Notes: a model not told the origin generated them from the sequence alone. A stretch of DNA of 64,000 nt from Schistocerca nitens (GCF_023898315.1 NC_064614.1:114669501-114733500), one strand, 5' to 3'. Counted from the first letter of the stretch, positions 44,455 through 55,875 are shown. Program-made: numbers and translations.

Positions 44455-45535
44455 GATTGGCTGCGGGACATGATGGGAATTAGCATGAGCATGCATACTT
44501 TGGTTTAGCGACGAAGCCTACTTTTATTTTGGATGGGTTCGTCAATAAACAAAATTTGCGCATTTGGGGGACTGAGAATCCGCATTTCGTGATCGAGAAG
44601 CCTCTTCGCCCTTAAGGGGTGGCTGTGTGTTCGCAATGTCCAGTCACGGAATAATCGATGCGATATCAATTGACGGCACGGCGAATACCGAACGGTATTC
44701 GGGTTGACGGAGGAGATAGAGAAGATCCAATGAAGAGCGGCGCGTTTTGTCACAGGGTTATTTGGTAACCGTGATAGCGTTACGGAGATGTTTAATAAAC
44801 TCAAGTGGCAGACTCTGCAAGAGAGGCGCTCTGCATCGCGGTGTAGCTTGCTCGCCAGGTTTCGAGAGGGTGCGTTTCTGGATGAGGTATCGAGTATATT
44901 GCTTCCCCCTACTTATACCTCCCGAGGAGATCACGAATGTAAAATTAGAGAGATTAGAGCGCGCATGGAGGCTTTCAGACAGTCGTTCTTCCCGCGAACC
45001 ATACGCGACTGGAACAGGAAAGGGAGGTAATGACAGTGGCTCGTAAAGTGCCCTCCGCCACACACCGTTGGGTGGCTTGCGGAGTATGAATGTAGATGTA
45101 GATGTAGATGTACGTGAATGTTTTGAAAGACGATTTCATCCCCATTACCCAAAGTGACCCTGATTTCGGCAAGATGTGGTTCATGTAAAACGGAACTCGA
45201 CCCCATCGAAGCAGGAGAGTGTTTGATGTCCTGGAGGAGCACTATGGAGACCGCATTCCGGCTCTGTGGTACCCAGAGGCCACTGACATGGACCTCGATT
45301 GGCTACCACATTCTCCAGGTCTGAACACATACGACCCCTTTTTGTGGTGCTACATTAAAGGCAAGGTGTACAGCAATAGCCCCAAACCCAGTGCCGAGCT
45401 GAAAACAACCATTCAGGAGGTCATCAACAGCATCCATGTTCCCACACTTCAGCGGGTCATGCAGAATTTCTCTGTTTGTGTGCGCCACATCATCGAAAAT
45501 GATGGCAGGCATATCGAACATGTCATAACCTAAAT
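44455..45535 (+). pseudogene. IS630/Tc1-mariner-type (DDD) transposase, split by LINE
   Basis: The first piece (44503-44690) reads FSDEAYFYL-like sequence, then GFVNKQNLRIWGTENPHFV and EKPLRP, the region around the first catalytic Asp. After the LINE fragment at 44701-45110, the second piece continues YVNVLKDDFIPITQSD, MQNGARPHRS (Asn for the second Asp), DWLPHSPGLNTYDPFLWCYI (third acidic residue is Asp) and GKVYSNSPKPSAELK, ending at TAA after EHVIT at 45533. This is the group with PCDFFLWG-type C-termini often labelled Tc3- or mariner-like in arthropods, not the Tc1 family of 635-2486. Confidence 0.82.
44701..45110 (+). mobile_element. CR1-like LINE, 3' terminal 410 bp
   Basis: 5'-truncated copy starting at GGGTTGACGGAGGAGATAG. 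It codes the extreme C-terminus (EKIQ, RRSASRCSLLARFREGAFLD and ILLPPTYTSRGDHE) and ends in TGTAGATG repeats at 45090-45110. A stop replaces the Arg codon in CAATGAAGAGC. It is very close to the 3' end of the LINE at 3062-7511 and sits inside the transposase relic at 44455-45535. Confidence 0.92.
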
Positions 45536-46683
45536 TCGAATATCCGTACCGACGTTTACGTGTTGAATAAAGTGTGTGCACGCCGTAATTTGTAACTATT
45601 TTACGTTTTTTCTATAGTCCAATAAATGTAACCCTGTATGTTACAACTATCTTCTAGTAACACATGTCGTGGGTTACAGCAGGCTTGTTCAGGATGTGGC
45701 TAGGCAAGCAAGAGCGCTCACGCACGCCAGCCGCCTAGGTTGTGACGCTCGCAGTAAAATGGGACAGTCAGATGTCGTTACGTAACCCAGCAAGGCCGAC
45801 TGGTAGCACAGAATGAGTGAAAACCACGTGCTGCCTTCAGAGGAATGGCCATTATTAGGTTCGGCGTGGAGTTAAATACGAACATACACTATATACGGCG
45901 CGGTGCTTGAGGGGAGAATCCACTTCAACTTTTCTTCTACTTTGCCGACAGCAACCAAATTTTAAAATCACGTTTATTATATAAAGATATAGCAACACCC
46001 AAGTTTTGAAGTCCATAACTTCATTGGCTTTCGATTTTTAAATTTTTAATATGATTTTAAAAGTCTTCTCGAAAACCAACTTTTGGTATTCACACCTCAA
46101 TTTTCACATCCAAGTTTTGTGCATACATACACCACATGTAGTTCAACTGTTCTCTGCATTCATTTTATGAGACATATTAATAATTTTTTGTGATTATTTC
46201 AAATTTCAGCTTTAAATTTTGTTTAATTATCAGTGCATAAATGTGGTGATAAAATAAACAAATTACATTTTCGATAATATTAAAGCACAGAAGTATGCAA
46301 ACACATCAAGACTACTTCCTGCAAAAATTATGACACTGAACTGAAAAAAAAACCAAATTTATGGTAAAACAGATTTTAACATTTTATCAAAAAATGAATG
46401 TTACTACATAAAACATCCCCATAAAAATTCAATGGCATCATTACGTTTTACCTTCCTACTTATATGAGGCTGCATCTTGTAATTTCAAGATCAGGGTAAT
46501 CTTTTCCTCGAATTGTCTGAATAAATATTTACTCACAATTTTATTTAGGTAGTGCAGTGGGAGGGATATCAGAATGTAAGCCAATGCCTATATCCTTGGT
46601 GCTTGTTCATTGCACTGAACAGAACTTCAGTGTACCCCCTAAATTTATATAAATACAGTCAACAGGCCAAGTAATTGACTTCC
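45536..46683. other. Unassigned AT-rich region
   Basis: About 1.15 kb without recognised features. ATAAATGTAACCCTGTATGT at 45624 could be the outer end of the transposon whose gene ends at 45535, but I found no inverted partner before 44455. Confidence 0.4.
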
Positions 46684-46882
46684 GCCGGCCGCAGTGGCCA
46701 CGCGGTTCCAGCCGCTTCCGTCTGAAACCGCGCGGCCGCTACGGTCGCAGGTTCGAATCCTGCCTCGGGCATGGATGTGTGTGATGTCCTTAGGTTAGTT
46801 AGGTTTAAGTAGTTCTAAGTCTAGAGGACTGATGACCTCAGATGTTACGTCCCATAGTGCTTAGAGCCATTTGAACCATTTT
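46684..46882 (+). mobile_element. SINE (Leu/Ser-like tRNA head)
   Basis: Full-length plus-strand copy with box B GGTTCGAATCC and a T6 end. Target duplication TTGACTTCC / TTGATTTCC at 46675-46683 and 46883-46891. Confidence 0.95.
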
Positions 46883-46891
46883 TTGATTTCC

Positions 46892-47307
46892 AACGATTGG
46901 CTGCCAGTTGTTTCATTTCAGTTTTCCTGGAAATGTTGCAACTCGTTTTTCCCAGCTTCAGTTAATGCCAAGTTTGGGGTAAAGATGGTTCTGTCCGATG
47001 GTGACAGATATAAAAAATTACCTTTGGCAACTTTCGGTGTGCCAGAGCCTCTTACATAGTCCGTATTTCAAACATTTCTTAGACGTCCTCGTAATTCGGG
47101 TACAGCAAAATCATTTTGGGATCTAAGAGTAAATACTCCAAAGAGATGAAATAGCTACTAATTTTTATTTTAAATGAACTTTTAGGGTGAAGTCTCCCCT
47201 AAAATGGAGAGTAGCTGTTTATAAAGCGCTGAAAAGTAGGATGATGGTCGAGTTAGAAACATCAACGTATCAGTGCAGGATCCCTAGTCTATATGTTTAT
47301 TATGTGT
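46892..47307. other. Unassigned spacer
   Basis: A short plus-strand frame (46871-47059) overlaps the SINE end and is not a gene. Nothing else recognised. Confidence 0.4.
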
Positions 47308-47492
47308 GCTCTGAGCACTATGGGACTTAACTTCTGAGGTCATCAGTCCCCTAGAACTTAGAACTACTTTAACCTAACTAACCTCAGGACATCACACACA
47401 TCCATGCCCGAGGCAGGATTCGAACCTGCGACCGTAGAGGTTGCGCGGTTCCAAACTGTAGCGCCTAGAACCGCTCGGCCACAACGGCCGGC
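47308..47492 (-). mobile_element. SINE (Leu/Ser-like tRNA head), lacking its last 15 bp
   Basis: Minus-strand copy with box A GGCCGAGCGGTT and box B intact. The tail stops at TGCTCTGAGC, so the usual CCATTTGAACC end is missing. No clear target duplication. The 350 bp that follow (47493-47847) are unassigned AT-rich DNA. Confidence 0.92.
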
Positions 47493-47847
47493 TGTGATGG
47501 TGTATTGATACGCTTAGTGTTCTATTAATGTGCTTCAAACCTTTGAACACAACGAAAAAAATCGATTTACAACAGCATTACAATAGATTCTATGCAAAAG
47601 GTTATGGTCATTTGGAAGGCGAACAGCGAGAAAGCGATGTGCAAAAATTAAAAAAAAAGTTTATGGGAGCAGAGAAATAAATGTCTCAATACTTTTTGCA
47701 ATATTTTCAGTATGACAATACATTTTTGTTTTCAGGAGAAACAGTCAACGAACTAATCTGCTGTTAGGACAAGTTACCATACAGCGTTCCACCTTGCAAA
47801 TGATCGCTCACTTCCACTTATTTTAGGGTGACGTTGGCAATGTGGAA

Positions 47848-48038
47848 ACTCGGTTACAGACTGACGCTTGCGTGGTTAGTTTCATAGCAAAATTAGTCTC
47901 GTAGATTTCTATTTCCTCAATGTAAATTTTCACGTCTTCAAACTTACCGCTTTAATTATGTCGATGTTTAGACTTACATGTACATGCTGCTTTTTTACGC
48001 TATAAAGACAACGAAATCCACCCACAAAGGCCCACTGG
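47848..48038 (+). repeat. 191-bp duplicated segment, copy 1
   Basis: Runs from ACTCGGTTACAGACTG to AAAGGCCCACTGG and matches 50223-50413 base for base except for about three or four substitutions, with no indels. Flanks of the two copies differ. It has no tRNA head, no inverted ends and no target duplication at either place. Confidence 0.93.
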
Positions 48039-48208
48039 AAGATTTCAAGTTAAGAGCATGTCTTCGAATTAGCGTTATTCGAAACGAAGTACCAGACATT
48101 GACTCTTCAGTGAAAAGTAAAATAAGTAATATTCATTGATATTCTGTGTTTCTATGTTTAACTTTTAAATATAATGGTAACGAAATATAAATTAGTCACT
48201 TTAAATTT

Positions 48209-48425
48209 GCCCGCATCTCGTGGTCGTGCGGTAGCGTTCTCGCTTCCCACGCCCGGGTTCCCGGGTTCGATTCCCGGCGGGGTCGGGGATTTTCTCTGCC
48301 TCGTGATGGCTGGGTGTTGTGTGCTGTCCTTAGGTTAGTTAGGTTTAAGTAGTTCTAAGTTCTAGGGGACTGATGACCATAGATGTTAAGTCCCATAGTA
48401 CTCAGAGCCATTTGAACCATTTTTT
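48209..48425 (+). mobile_element. SINE with type B tRNA head
   Basis: Same head as the SINE at 20028-20233 (GTGCGGTAGCGTTCTCGC, then GGGTTCGATTCCC) with a GGGATTTTCTCTGCCTCGTG linker, joined to the common tail. Target duplication CACTTTAAATTT at 48197-48208 and 48426-48437 is perfect, and the T5 end is intact, so this is a young copy. The 340 bp after it are unassigned. Confidence 0.95.
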
Positions 48426-49164
48426 CACTTTAAATTTCGTCCTAAAACGGCGTTTTCCTTACTTAGCTGCTCCCGTCTTCGACTAATCGAAATATTAAAA
48501 ATGATGCCAAATTTCATTGAAAGTTTTCATTCTGTCAAATTTCATTGCCGTTTCTCATTCATACCACAGCCTTGAAAATAAAGTCCCCACAGAACGCGTT
48601 AATGAAGCACTCTGAAGCCACAAATGGGTGTTAACGGCATGGGCACCGCCAGAGCATCTGTGCTGGACTGAAAGACTTCTTAGTATGCCTGTATCTGTGA
48701 AAACCCGGTTATCCCGTCAATAAGCCCAGGCTCCATGCAAGTGTAGCTCCTTTCAAGTGTCACTCTGTAGCATTGATTACAGGGTACACGATGCCCACAG
48801 ACGAGAATATACTCCCGTTGAACAGCTTCAGCCATTTGAATGGGGCCACATTATCGGTCTTTAGCAAACTGGATGGAAGTAGCTACGAACTGCAGCACAT
48901 GTTGGGCGCAGCGTACCGCTAGTGCTTTGTTGCTGTCGGCAGTGGTCTGTGAGACATTCCCAGACCTTACGTCAGGCTCTGGACGTCACGTAACGCAGGC
49001 GCGTGTCAAGGTCGATGCATCATGTGAGCATCGGTGACCCACCGAACATCATCCAGGGAAGAAGTATAGGCACATGTTATACCTGCTGTGTCATCAGAGA
49101 CCACTGGTAACCGTCTGCTTGCTGCAGTACTAAGATCACGTGTTTGATCTCACTGTATCGAATA

Positions 49165-52140
49165 AGTTTGACCTGAAGATCAAGATAGGGTGCAGCAGAC
49201 TTCTACCAAAGAAACTCAGTGTAGGTCGGTAACAAAAGAGAACAGGAAGAAAAGAGACTGTGGCCACTGGAGGGCTGTAGGCCATATGGTGCAGGACAAA
49301 TTAGGAACAGGCTACCAGGTCACAAGTATTGTGAAGCCAAGCCAAGTGACAGAGGACATATGGAATCTCTGCGAAGGTTCAGGCAAGAGGCTCAGGTTAT
49401 TGTAGTTGACGGATCAAGGAGCAGCCTGGATAAGAACAGTTATTACAGCATTAGAGGTGACATGGATGAAACAGGAGTAACAACTACACACACAAATGTG
49501 AGTTTTGTGGAGGTCCTGCAGTGCCATGACCAACCCTGGGTAAACACTGTTGTGAGCTGTGTGAACTCGGAGTTGAGCAGGCTGCTGCCGACTGACATCA
49601 AATCAAATCTCATATGAGTGCAGTGCCAGTTGATACAGTTGGGAGATGGGCATATGACAGATACAGCCTACACCTGAATAGAAGAGGGCAAGATATATTG
49701 ACTGAGCTTATTGCCGATAATATACGCTGGGGGGGGGGGGGGGGGCACCATCATATCATGAAAAGTAAGATCTCTGTAATCAGTGGTGTCAGAGACGCAC
49801 GTTTTGGGTTAGAATCAGGATTTACACACCCTGTTTCCAAAGAAGTAAAAATAACAGAAAGCCCCCGAAAACGCTTGCACGGAAAAGTAAGGTTACCTCA
49901 TTTCATCAAAATATTAGACGACTGAGTAATAAGGCAGAAGAGCTACTTGTCTGTTTGGAAAATTTAGAGAGCTCCTAGGCCTATCTGAGAACCATATAAC
50001 CACAAGACTGCATAAATTACATATACGAGATTACACTTTAGCAGCTTACTCATGTAGAACTAATATGGGAAAAGAAAGAGTTGTTACATACATTGAAAGA
50101 GAACACAAGTACAGAAACGTCGAGACCAATACATTCTGTAGTGATCAGCTCACAGAAGTGTATATTTGTGAAGAGATACTGAAAAATAGTTCACTTTTAA
50201 TTGTAACTGTATACAGATCCCCACTCGGTTACAGACTGACGCTTGCGTGGTTAGTTTCATAGCAAAATTAATCTCGTAGATTTCTATTACCTCAATGTAA
50301 ATTTTCACGTCTTCAAACTTACCGCTTTAATTATGTCGATGTTTAGACTTACATGTACATGCTGCTTTTTTACGCTATGAAGACAACGAAATCCACCCAC
50401 AAAGGCCCACTGGCAGAGAACACAGACAGCAGCAAGCAGTTAATAGTCTATGGTGACTACCATGTAGATTTTCTAAAGGATTCTGATAGGAAAAGTGATA
50501 TGGAAACCTTATTTCGATTCTATAGTTTGATTTCGGTAATTAACTTTCCAACGTTGACGGTAGGACTCCAGTTGATAATGTTTTCCTTGGTGAAGCTCAA
50601 AGCAAGAAAGTAACTGTTTACTCTGTAACAAATGCTCTCTCTGATAAATAATATAGTGACTTACAGTGTGCAAATTACTCAGTGGGAATGAGTTAAAATA
50701 ATTGATGAATACAGGACAAAAGTTTTTCATAATAATTTACAGAAGACGACCTCGGATGAATTTTATAATGAACCAAATGCTAACACAAAATTTAATCTAT
50801 TCCATGATGAATTCATATCATTATCTGAAAGAAGGTATTAAATAGCCATGTAAAAAAAAAAACTTTGGTTACTAGAGGGATTAAAGTAATGGCCTGTGCA
50901 AATCACAGTTTGTGTGTCAGGTCAGAAGAGTTGCTCCACTGAGAATACCATTCACAGTTTCGCTCACCAGATTTTAGAACCATCAAATGATAAAATAGCG
51001 CCGACTGGCATTTTCTGCGAGCTACCTAAGGAATTTGACTTTAAATCACAGTATTCCAAAAAACTCAAAGTTTCATGGGATTAATGGTATAGCCAACCAA
51101 TGGATAATTTCATACCTAACCAAAAGAAAACAGAAAGTTGTACTTAATTATTCAACCAATGTCGTCTGGATTTTTAAAATAAAATCACACTTGGGGTTCT
51201 CGAAGGCTCAGTTTTGTTCTTCACATATGTAAACGATCTTCCATGTAATATACAACAAGCAGAATAATTTCATTTTGCAGATAATACTAGTACTATAATC
51301 AGTCCAAGCATAGGCCTATATACAGAAACAGATGAGTTGCTAAAAAATGTTCCTAGAAGTATCATTGGCCGGTTTTCTGCGAATGATCTGACCCTCAGTT
51401 TTAAAAAGACACAAAGTATTCAGTGATGCAAATCTAGCGGTACTCCAGCAGCTATAAGTATAACACATGGTGAGGAAAATGATAAGTAAGGTGCAAATTT
51501 CAAAATTATTGGGTGTCAATATTGATGAGAATTTGAAATGGAAAAAGCACATTTTGGAACTTCTAAAACAACTAAGTTGAGTCATATTTACCCTTAGAAT
51601 TATTGCAAATCTTGGGCAGAGACAAATCAGTAGGTTGAGATATTTTGCATATTTTCATTCAGCGATGTCATATGGTATATTGTTGGGATCACTCATCTTC
51701 AAAAAAGAAAAGTTTCATTGCTCAAAAACGCTCTGCTTATCCACGATCATGTTGTAGGCATCTGTTTAAGGAGTTGGGCATTCTGACTACTGCCTCACAG
51801 TATATTTATTCCCTCATGAAGTTTGTTGTAAATAATCCATTACAGTTTAGAAGGAACAATGATTTTCGTAATTACAATACCAGTAGGCAACAGACATTCA
51901 GTACTCCACGATAAGGTTATCGTTAGCACAAAAACGAGTGCACAATGCTGACAGACAGCGAAGCAATATTTGAAAAAAAAATTGAAAAAATATTCTCCTT
52001 GACAACTTCTCTGTTCTGTAGAAGAATATCTGCTACTGTAATGTGTTAAAGGTGGTGAGTAAGAATCACTAACTCACACCTGTATGTTGAAAAAATAAAA
52101 TAAAATAAAATAAAATTATTAATGTTCTGGATGTAGTCAC
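49165..52140 (+). mobile_element. LINE with esterase-type ORF1, endonuclease and RT, decayed
   Basis: The first part (49190-49925) resembles the SGNH-hydrolase (esterase) module found in ORF1 of some CR1-group LINEs: GTGYQVTSIVKPSQVTED, TNVSFVEVLQCHD and YSLHLNRRGQDILTELI, with stops between. The endonuclease (50040-50640) shows LLIVTVYRSPLG, a 191-bp foreign segment, then LIVYGDYHVDFL. The RT (51000-51900) has FCELPKEFDF, WIISYLTKRKQKVV, FTYVNDLP, HFADNTSTIIS (Asn for the second Asp) and LLGVNIDENLKWKKH. Four TAAAA units near 52095 look like the 3' tail. A 17-base G run at 49729-49745 breaks ORF1. Confidence 0.78.
50223..50413 (+). repeat. 191-bp duplicated segment, copy 2, inside LINE endonuclease
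   Basis: Second copy of 47848-48038. It interrupts the endonuclease coding sequence between YRSPLG and NTDSSKQLIVYGDY, so in this place the segment is an insertion. No target duplication is seen. Confidence 0.93.
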
Positions 52141-53130
52141 ATTTACAAATAAATTTGCCTTGCGACTGAAAAATGACTCTTTCCATATCATTATGGTTTA
52201 TCTCGCAAAATGTCTGATGGAACATGAAGCAAACGAACTAACTAGCCTCTAGCCAGGTTACCATTGAGACCATGACACCGCCAAGCGAGGCTACTCTGAC
52301 GTTGTGAAAGAGTTGACTGGAGAGTGGAATGACGGTCCCTCGTCTTCAGTGATCTGTCTGTAGGCAGATGATGGACGTACTGTACACGTGTACAGCATGG
52401 ACGTCGTGAACGGTCCAGCCCAAAGTGCATTTGCCCACGACACACAGGTCCCACCTAACCACTCTGGGATTCATCGTGTGGGGGCCATCATCACCTACAA
52501 CCAGTGGTCTCATTTGGTGTTTTTATCGGGTATGTGAAACAGTGCGTGCAACATTGGACAGGTTTTTACTCCATGCTGCTGTCATTTCTTCGACAGGATA
52601 GTAATGTGCTTGTACAGCAGTACAACACACGCCTGCATATGGCTGTTACGATGCAGTGTTCTCTTCGTGGAGTAAAAGAACTGGCCCGGCCCACGAGAGA
52701 GCCACAAGTCTCACCAACCGAACACGTATGGCATATGACGAAGCGGATGCTTACTCGTTCTCGACAGCATTCAAGAATCTTTGCTGAATTGATGCTTAGG
52801 ACACTGTCGCAGGATGCCATTCGGCATCTTGATGGTTATTTGCACGTGAAAATACACGGGAGGGGTGGGGAAGGGAGTTGGGAGGGGAGGTACACAATGT
52901 TTTGATGCGACTTCTGAAACCCTTCTCTCTGACATGGTTGTTTCATTTGGTCTGAATTTGGTATCATCTTCTGCTGCGATCATGAACTACCCGTCACATC
53001 AGTTATCAACAAAATAACCTCGTCTTTGAGAAGGGTTCATTTGTTTCTGGTAGTGTATAATACTAGTGGGGGCTCAAGTTAATGCCAAATAAAATAAACA
53101 GCAATCAGATCTTACTGTACAGAAACGGTA

Positions 53131-53543
53131 GGCCGGCCGAGGTGGCCGAGCGGTTCTTGGCGCTACAGTCTGGAACCGCGCGACCGCTACGGTCGCAGGT
53201 TCGAATTCTGCCTCGGCATGGACGTGTGTGATGTCCTTAGGTTAGTTAGGTTTAAATAGTTCTAAGTTCTAGGGGGCTGATGACCTCAGAAAAAAATGGT
53301 TCAAATGGCTCTGAGCACTATGGGACTCAACTGCTGAGATCATTAGTCCCCTAGAACTTAGAACTAGTTAAACCTAACTAACCTAAGGACATCACACACA
53401 TTCATGCCCGAGGCAGGATTCGAACCTGCGACCGTAGCGGTCTCGCGGCTCCAGACTGCAGCGCCAGAACCGCGCGGCCACTTCGGCCGGCTGACCTCAG
53501 AAGTTAAGTCCCATAGTGCTCAGAGCCATTTGAACCATTTTGA
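53131..53543 (+). mobile_element. SINE (Leu/Ser-like head) carrying another SINE
   Basis: The outer copy starts GGCCGGCCGAGGTGGCC at 53131 and ends CATTTGAACCATTTTGA at 53543, on the plus strand, with target duplication ACAGAAACGGTA / ACAGAAATGGTA at 53119-53130 and 53544-53555. It is broken at its GATGACCTCAGA by the SINE at 53291-53491. Confidence 0.95.
53291..53491 (-). mobile_element. SINE inserted in a SINE
   Basis: Minus-strand copy of the ACTAGTT/GCAGTTGAGTCCC variant, the same variant as the two copies in the mariner at 635-2486. Target duplication TGACCTCAGA at 53281-53290 and 53492-53501 is made of the outer SINE's own tail. Confidence 0.96.
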
Positions 53544-53818
53544 ACAGAAATGGTAAATAAAATTCTGTTCCTTGCTGTCCTTCGTGGTGTTGCAGTTTCA
53601 ATGGCTAGCAGTGTACGACGACATACGGAAAGAAACTAGAAGAGTTTCGTATGAGGCGTAGCGTGGGTGAGAAGGCCACAATGAACAAACCCCACTTCGG
53701 GGCTGTCTGAATACTGAATGTAGGCCTGCGAGCCAAACAGGTGGTTAGCTGACGGAGACTGGCGTGTTGCAGCGGGGCGTGCGAGGCGGCGTGGTGGTGC
53801 TGGTCGTGGTCTTGCCAG

Positions 53819-53936
53819 CTGGTGGGCGCCGCCGCGCTGCTGGGGCTGGCCGCCTGGCTGCTCACCATAGCCCTCGACCTCCTGCATCCCCTGCGTCTGG
53901 TCGACCGCCTGCACCAGCGGGTCGTGCTCATCACGG
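53819..53936 (+). CDS. Candidate exon: N-terminus of a short-chain dehydrogenase
   Basis: The frame reads LVGAAALLGLAAWLLTIALD, a clean membrane-spanning stretch, then about ten polar residues and RVVLITG. That is the usual start of membrane-anchored short-chain dehydrogenases/reductases of the retinol or hydroxysteroid dehydrogenase type, where TG begins the TGxxxGxG nucleotide-binding loop. Directly after the first base of the Gly codon comes GTGAGT, a consensus splice donor. A TTGCCAG acceptor-like site lies just before 53819, and the upstream frame becomes implausible (Trp/Cys-rich). Codons are GC-rich at third positions, unlike all transposon sequence around. No ATG and no later exon are visible here, so these would be outside the window or unrecognised. 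The enzyme class is inferred from a short stretch. Confidence 0.55.
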
Positions 53937-54544
53937 GTGAGTCGCCTCGCAAACGACAGCTCTCGCCTCAAGGCGCGGGCAACACGTGCGTCGGGCACGG
54001 TGGTCTAGTGCAGAGTGCTCCAGCGCTCTGTGTCTGACTGGTTGGGGCTCGCCTGCTAAAGGGGGAACCGAGCAACTTGTGTCAGGCCTCACATGACCCT
54101 ACTCGGCCACGAATTCGCTCCAGATCTGATGTCCGGACTCCAGAGACATGAATAACCGAGCATGACGTCACAGCTAACCTCTCACTTCGTCTCGCCTCGC
54201 TGCACGGCACAAACCAGACGCGTCTCTCTTTCCTTCCTCTCTCTCTTTCTTTTTCCGTTCTCTCCCTACCCCTCTTTTTCTTAACACGAAACTAACGTCT
54301 GCAAGGACGCTTACTTGACACACTTAACTTCATACAACATGTGGAAACTAATTTGATATTTAGTCCAAGCACAGAAAAACGACTCATTTTCAACCGAAGA
54401 TTAATCCAGTTTGTCAATAAGAGGAACTTACGTACACACTAAACAAATGCTATCCCTTAAATCTAATAAGAACATACAAAGAACATTATATATTCACAGC
54501 TGTAACTATTCACACTTTTCACTTCAATAAAATTTATAGTTGCT
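53937..54544. other. Possible intron start, otherwise unassigned
   Basis: Begins with GTGAGT after the candidate exon. The first 250 bp remain GC-rich. A pyrimidine-rich CTCTCTCTTTC tract lies at 54228-54285. No further exon or repeat recognised before the LINE at 54545. The 263 bp before the exon (53556-53818) are also unassigned. Confidence 0.4.
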
Positions 54545-55560
54545 GTAAGAGCCTACGGAATATCAGACCAGCTGTGTGGCTGCATTGAAGAGTTTTTAGC
54601 AAACAGAACACAGCATGTTGTTCTCAATGGAGAGACGTCTACAGACGTTAAAGTAACCTCTGGCGTGCCACAGGGGAGTGTTATGGGACCATTGCTTTCC
54701 ACAATATATATAAATGACCTACTACTTAGTGTCGGAAGTTCCATGCGGCTTTTCGCGGATAATGCTGCAGTATACAGAGAAGTTGCAGCATTAGAAAATT
54801 GTAGCGAAATGCAGGAAGATCTGCAGCGGATAGGCACTTGGTGCAGGGAGTGGCAACTGTCCCTTAACATAGACAAATGTAATGTATTGCGAATACATGG
54901 AAAGAAGGATCCTCTATTGTATGATTATATGATAGCAGAACAAACACTGGTAGCAGTTACTTCTGTAAAATATCTGGGAGTATGCGTACGGAACGATTTG
55001 AAGTGGAATGATCACATAAAATTAATTGTTGGTAAGGCGAGTGACAGGTTGAGATTCATTGTGAGAGTCCTTAGAAAATGTAGTCCATCAACAAAGGAGG
55101 TGGCTTACAAAACACTCGTTCGACCTATACTTGAGTATTGTTCATCAGTGTGGGATCCGTACCAGGTCGGGTTGACAGAGGAGATAGAGAAGATCCAAAG
55201 AAGAACGGCGCGTTTCTTCACAGGGTTGTTCGGTAAGCGTGATAGCGTTACGGAGATGTTTAGCAAACTCAAGTGGCAGACTCTGCAAGAGAGGCGCTCT
55301 CCATCGCGGTGTAGCTTGCTGTCCAGGTTTCTAGAGGGTGCGTTTCTGGATGAGGTATCGAATATATTGCTTCCCCCTACTTATACCTCCAGAGGAGATC
55401 ACAAATGTAAAATAGAGAGATTCGATCGCGCATGGAGGCTTTCCGGCAGTCGTTCTTCCCGCGAACAGGAAAGGGAGGTAATGACAGTTTCACGTAAGGT
55501 GCCGTCCGCCACACACCGTTTGGTGGCTTGCGGAGTATAAATGTAGATATTGATGTAGAT
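54545..55560 (+). mobile_element. CR1-like LINE, 3' terminal 1 kb
   Basis: A 5'-truncated copy of the family at 3062-7511. It begins in RT at VRAYGISDQLCG and has one long open stretch (about 54665-55540) with GSVMGPLLSTIYINDL, RLFADNAAVY, VKYLGVCVRNDLKW, RPILEYCSSVWDPYQ and SRCSLLSRFLEGAFLD. The active-site second Asp is Asn. After GDHKCKI a shift removes the normal last 20 residues. The 3' end GTAGATATTGATGTAGAT is a degenerate tail. Confidence 0.92.
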
Positions 55561-55875
55561 CAACAGCAGATAACTGACGCTGTCTGGCTGTAATTAGCTG
55601 TGCCAATTTGTTAATAAGTTAGTACCGCTAACTAGGTGCTTCGTCTGGTAACTCCAGCCATCCCTGGTACATCCTCTTCATGTCTGTTACACCACTTTAA
55701 CATGTAATTAACGTACACTAAAATATAGAGATGTACTTCATCTGCAGCAGAGAATGTGTTATTGTCTCTCGTTCTGGGTCTTAATAAACAACAGAGAGGC
55801 AAGTAATGCAAAACTCCATCAAGGTGCACGCCGGAGTAGTGTGTTTTATATTCACAAATTATTATACAAGTTGCA

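Larger units (their letters stand above)
48780..52905 (+). pseudogene. Tc1-like transposase relic split by a LINE
   Basis: The N-terminal piece (about 48800-49165) reads in shifted frames as EYTPVEQLQPFEWGHIIGL, HVGRSVPLVLCCCRQWS and ETTGNRLLAAVLRSRV, matching the DNA-binding half of a Tc1 transposase. A 3-kb LINE follows. The C-terminal piece (52250-52905) has LRQDSNVLVQQYNTRLHMAV, in which QYNTRLH replaces the usual QDNARPH, and VSPTEHVWHMTKRML. Order, strand and the point of the break fit one interrupted gene. Many substitutions make it one of the oldest DNA transposons here. Its ends were not found. Confidence 0.7.
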
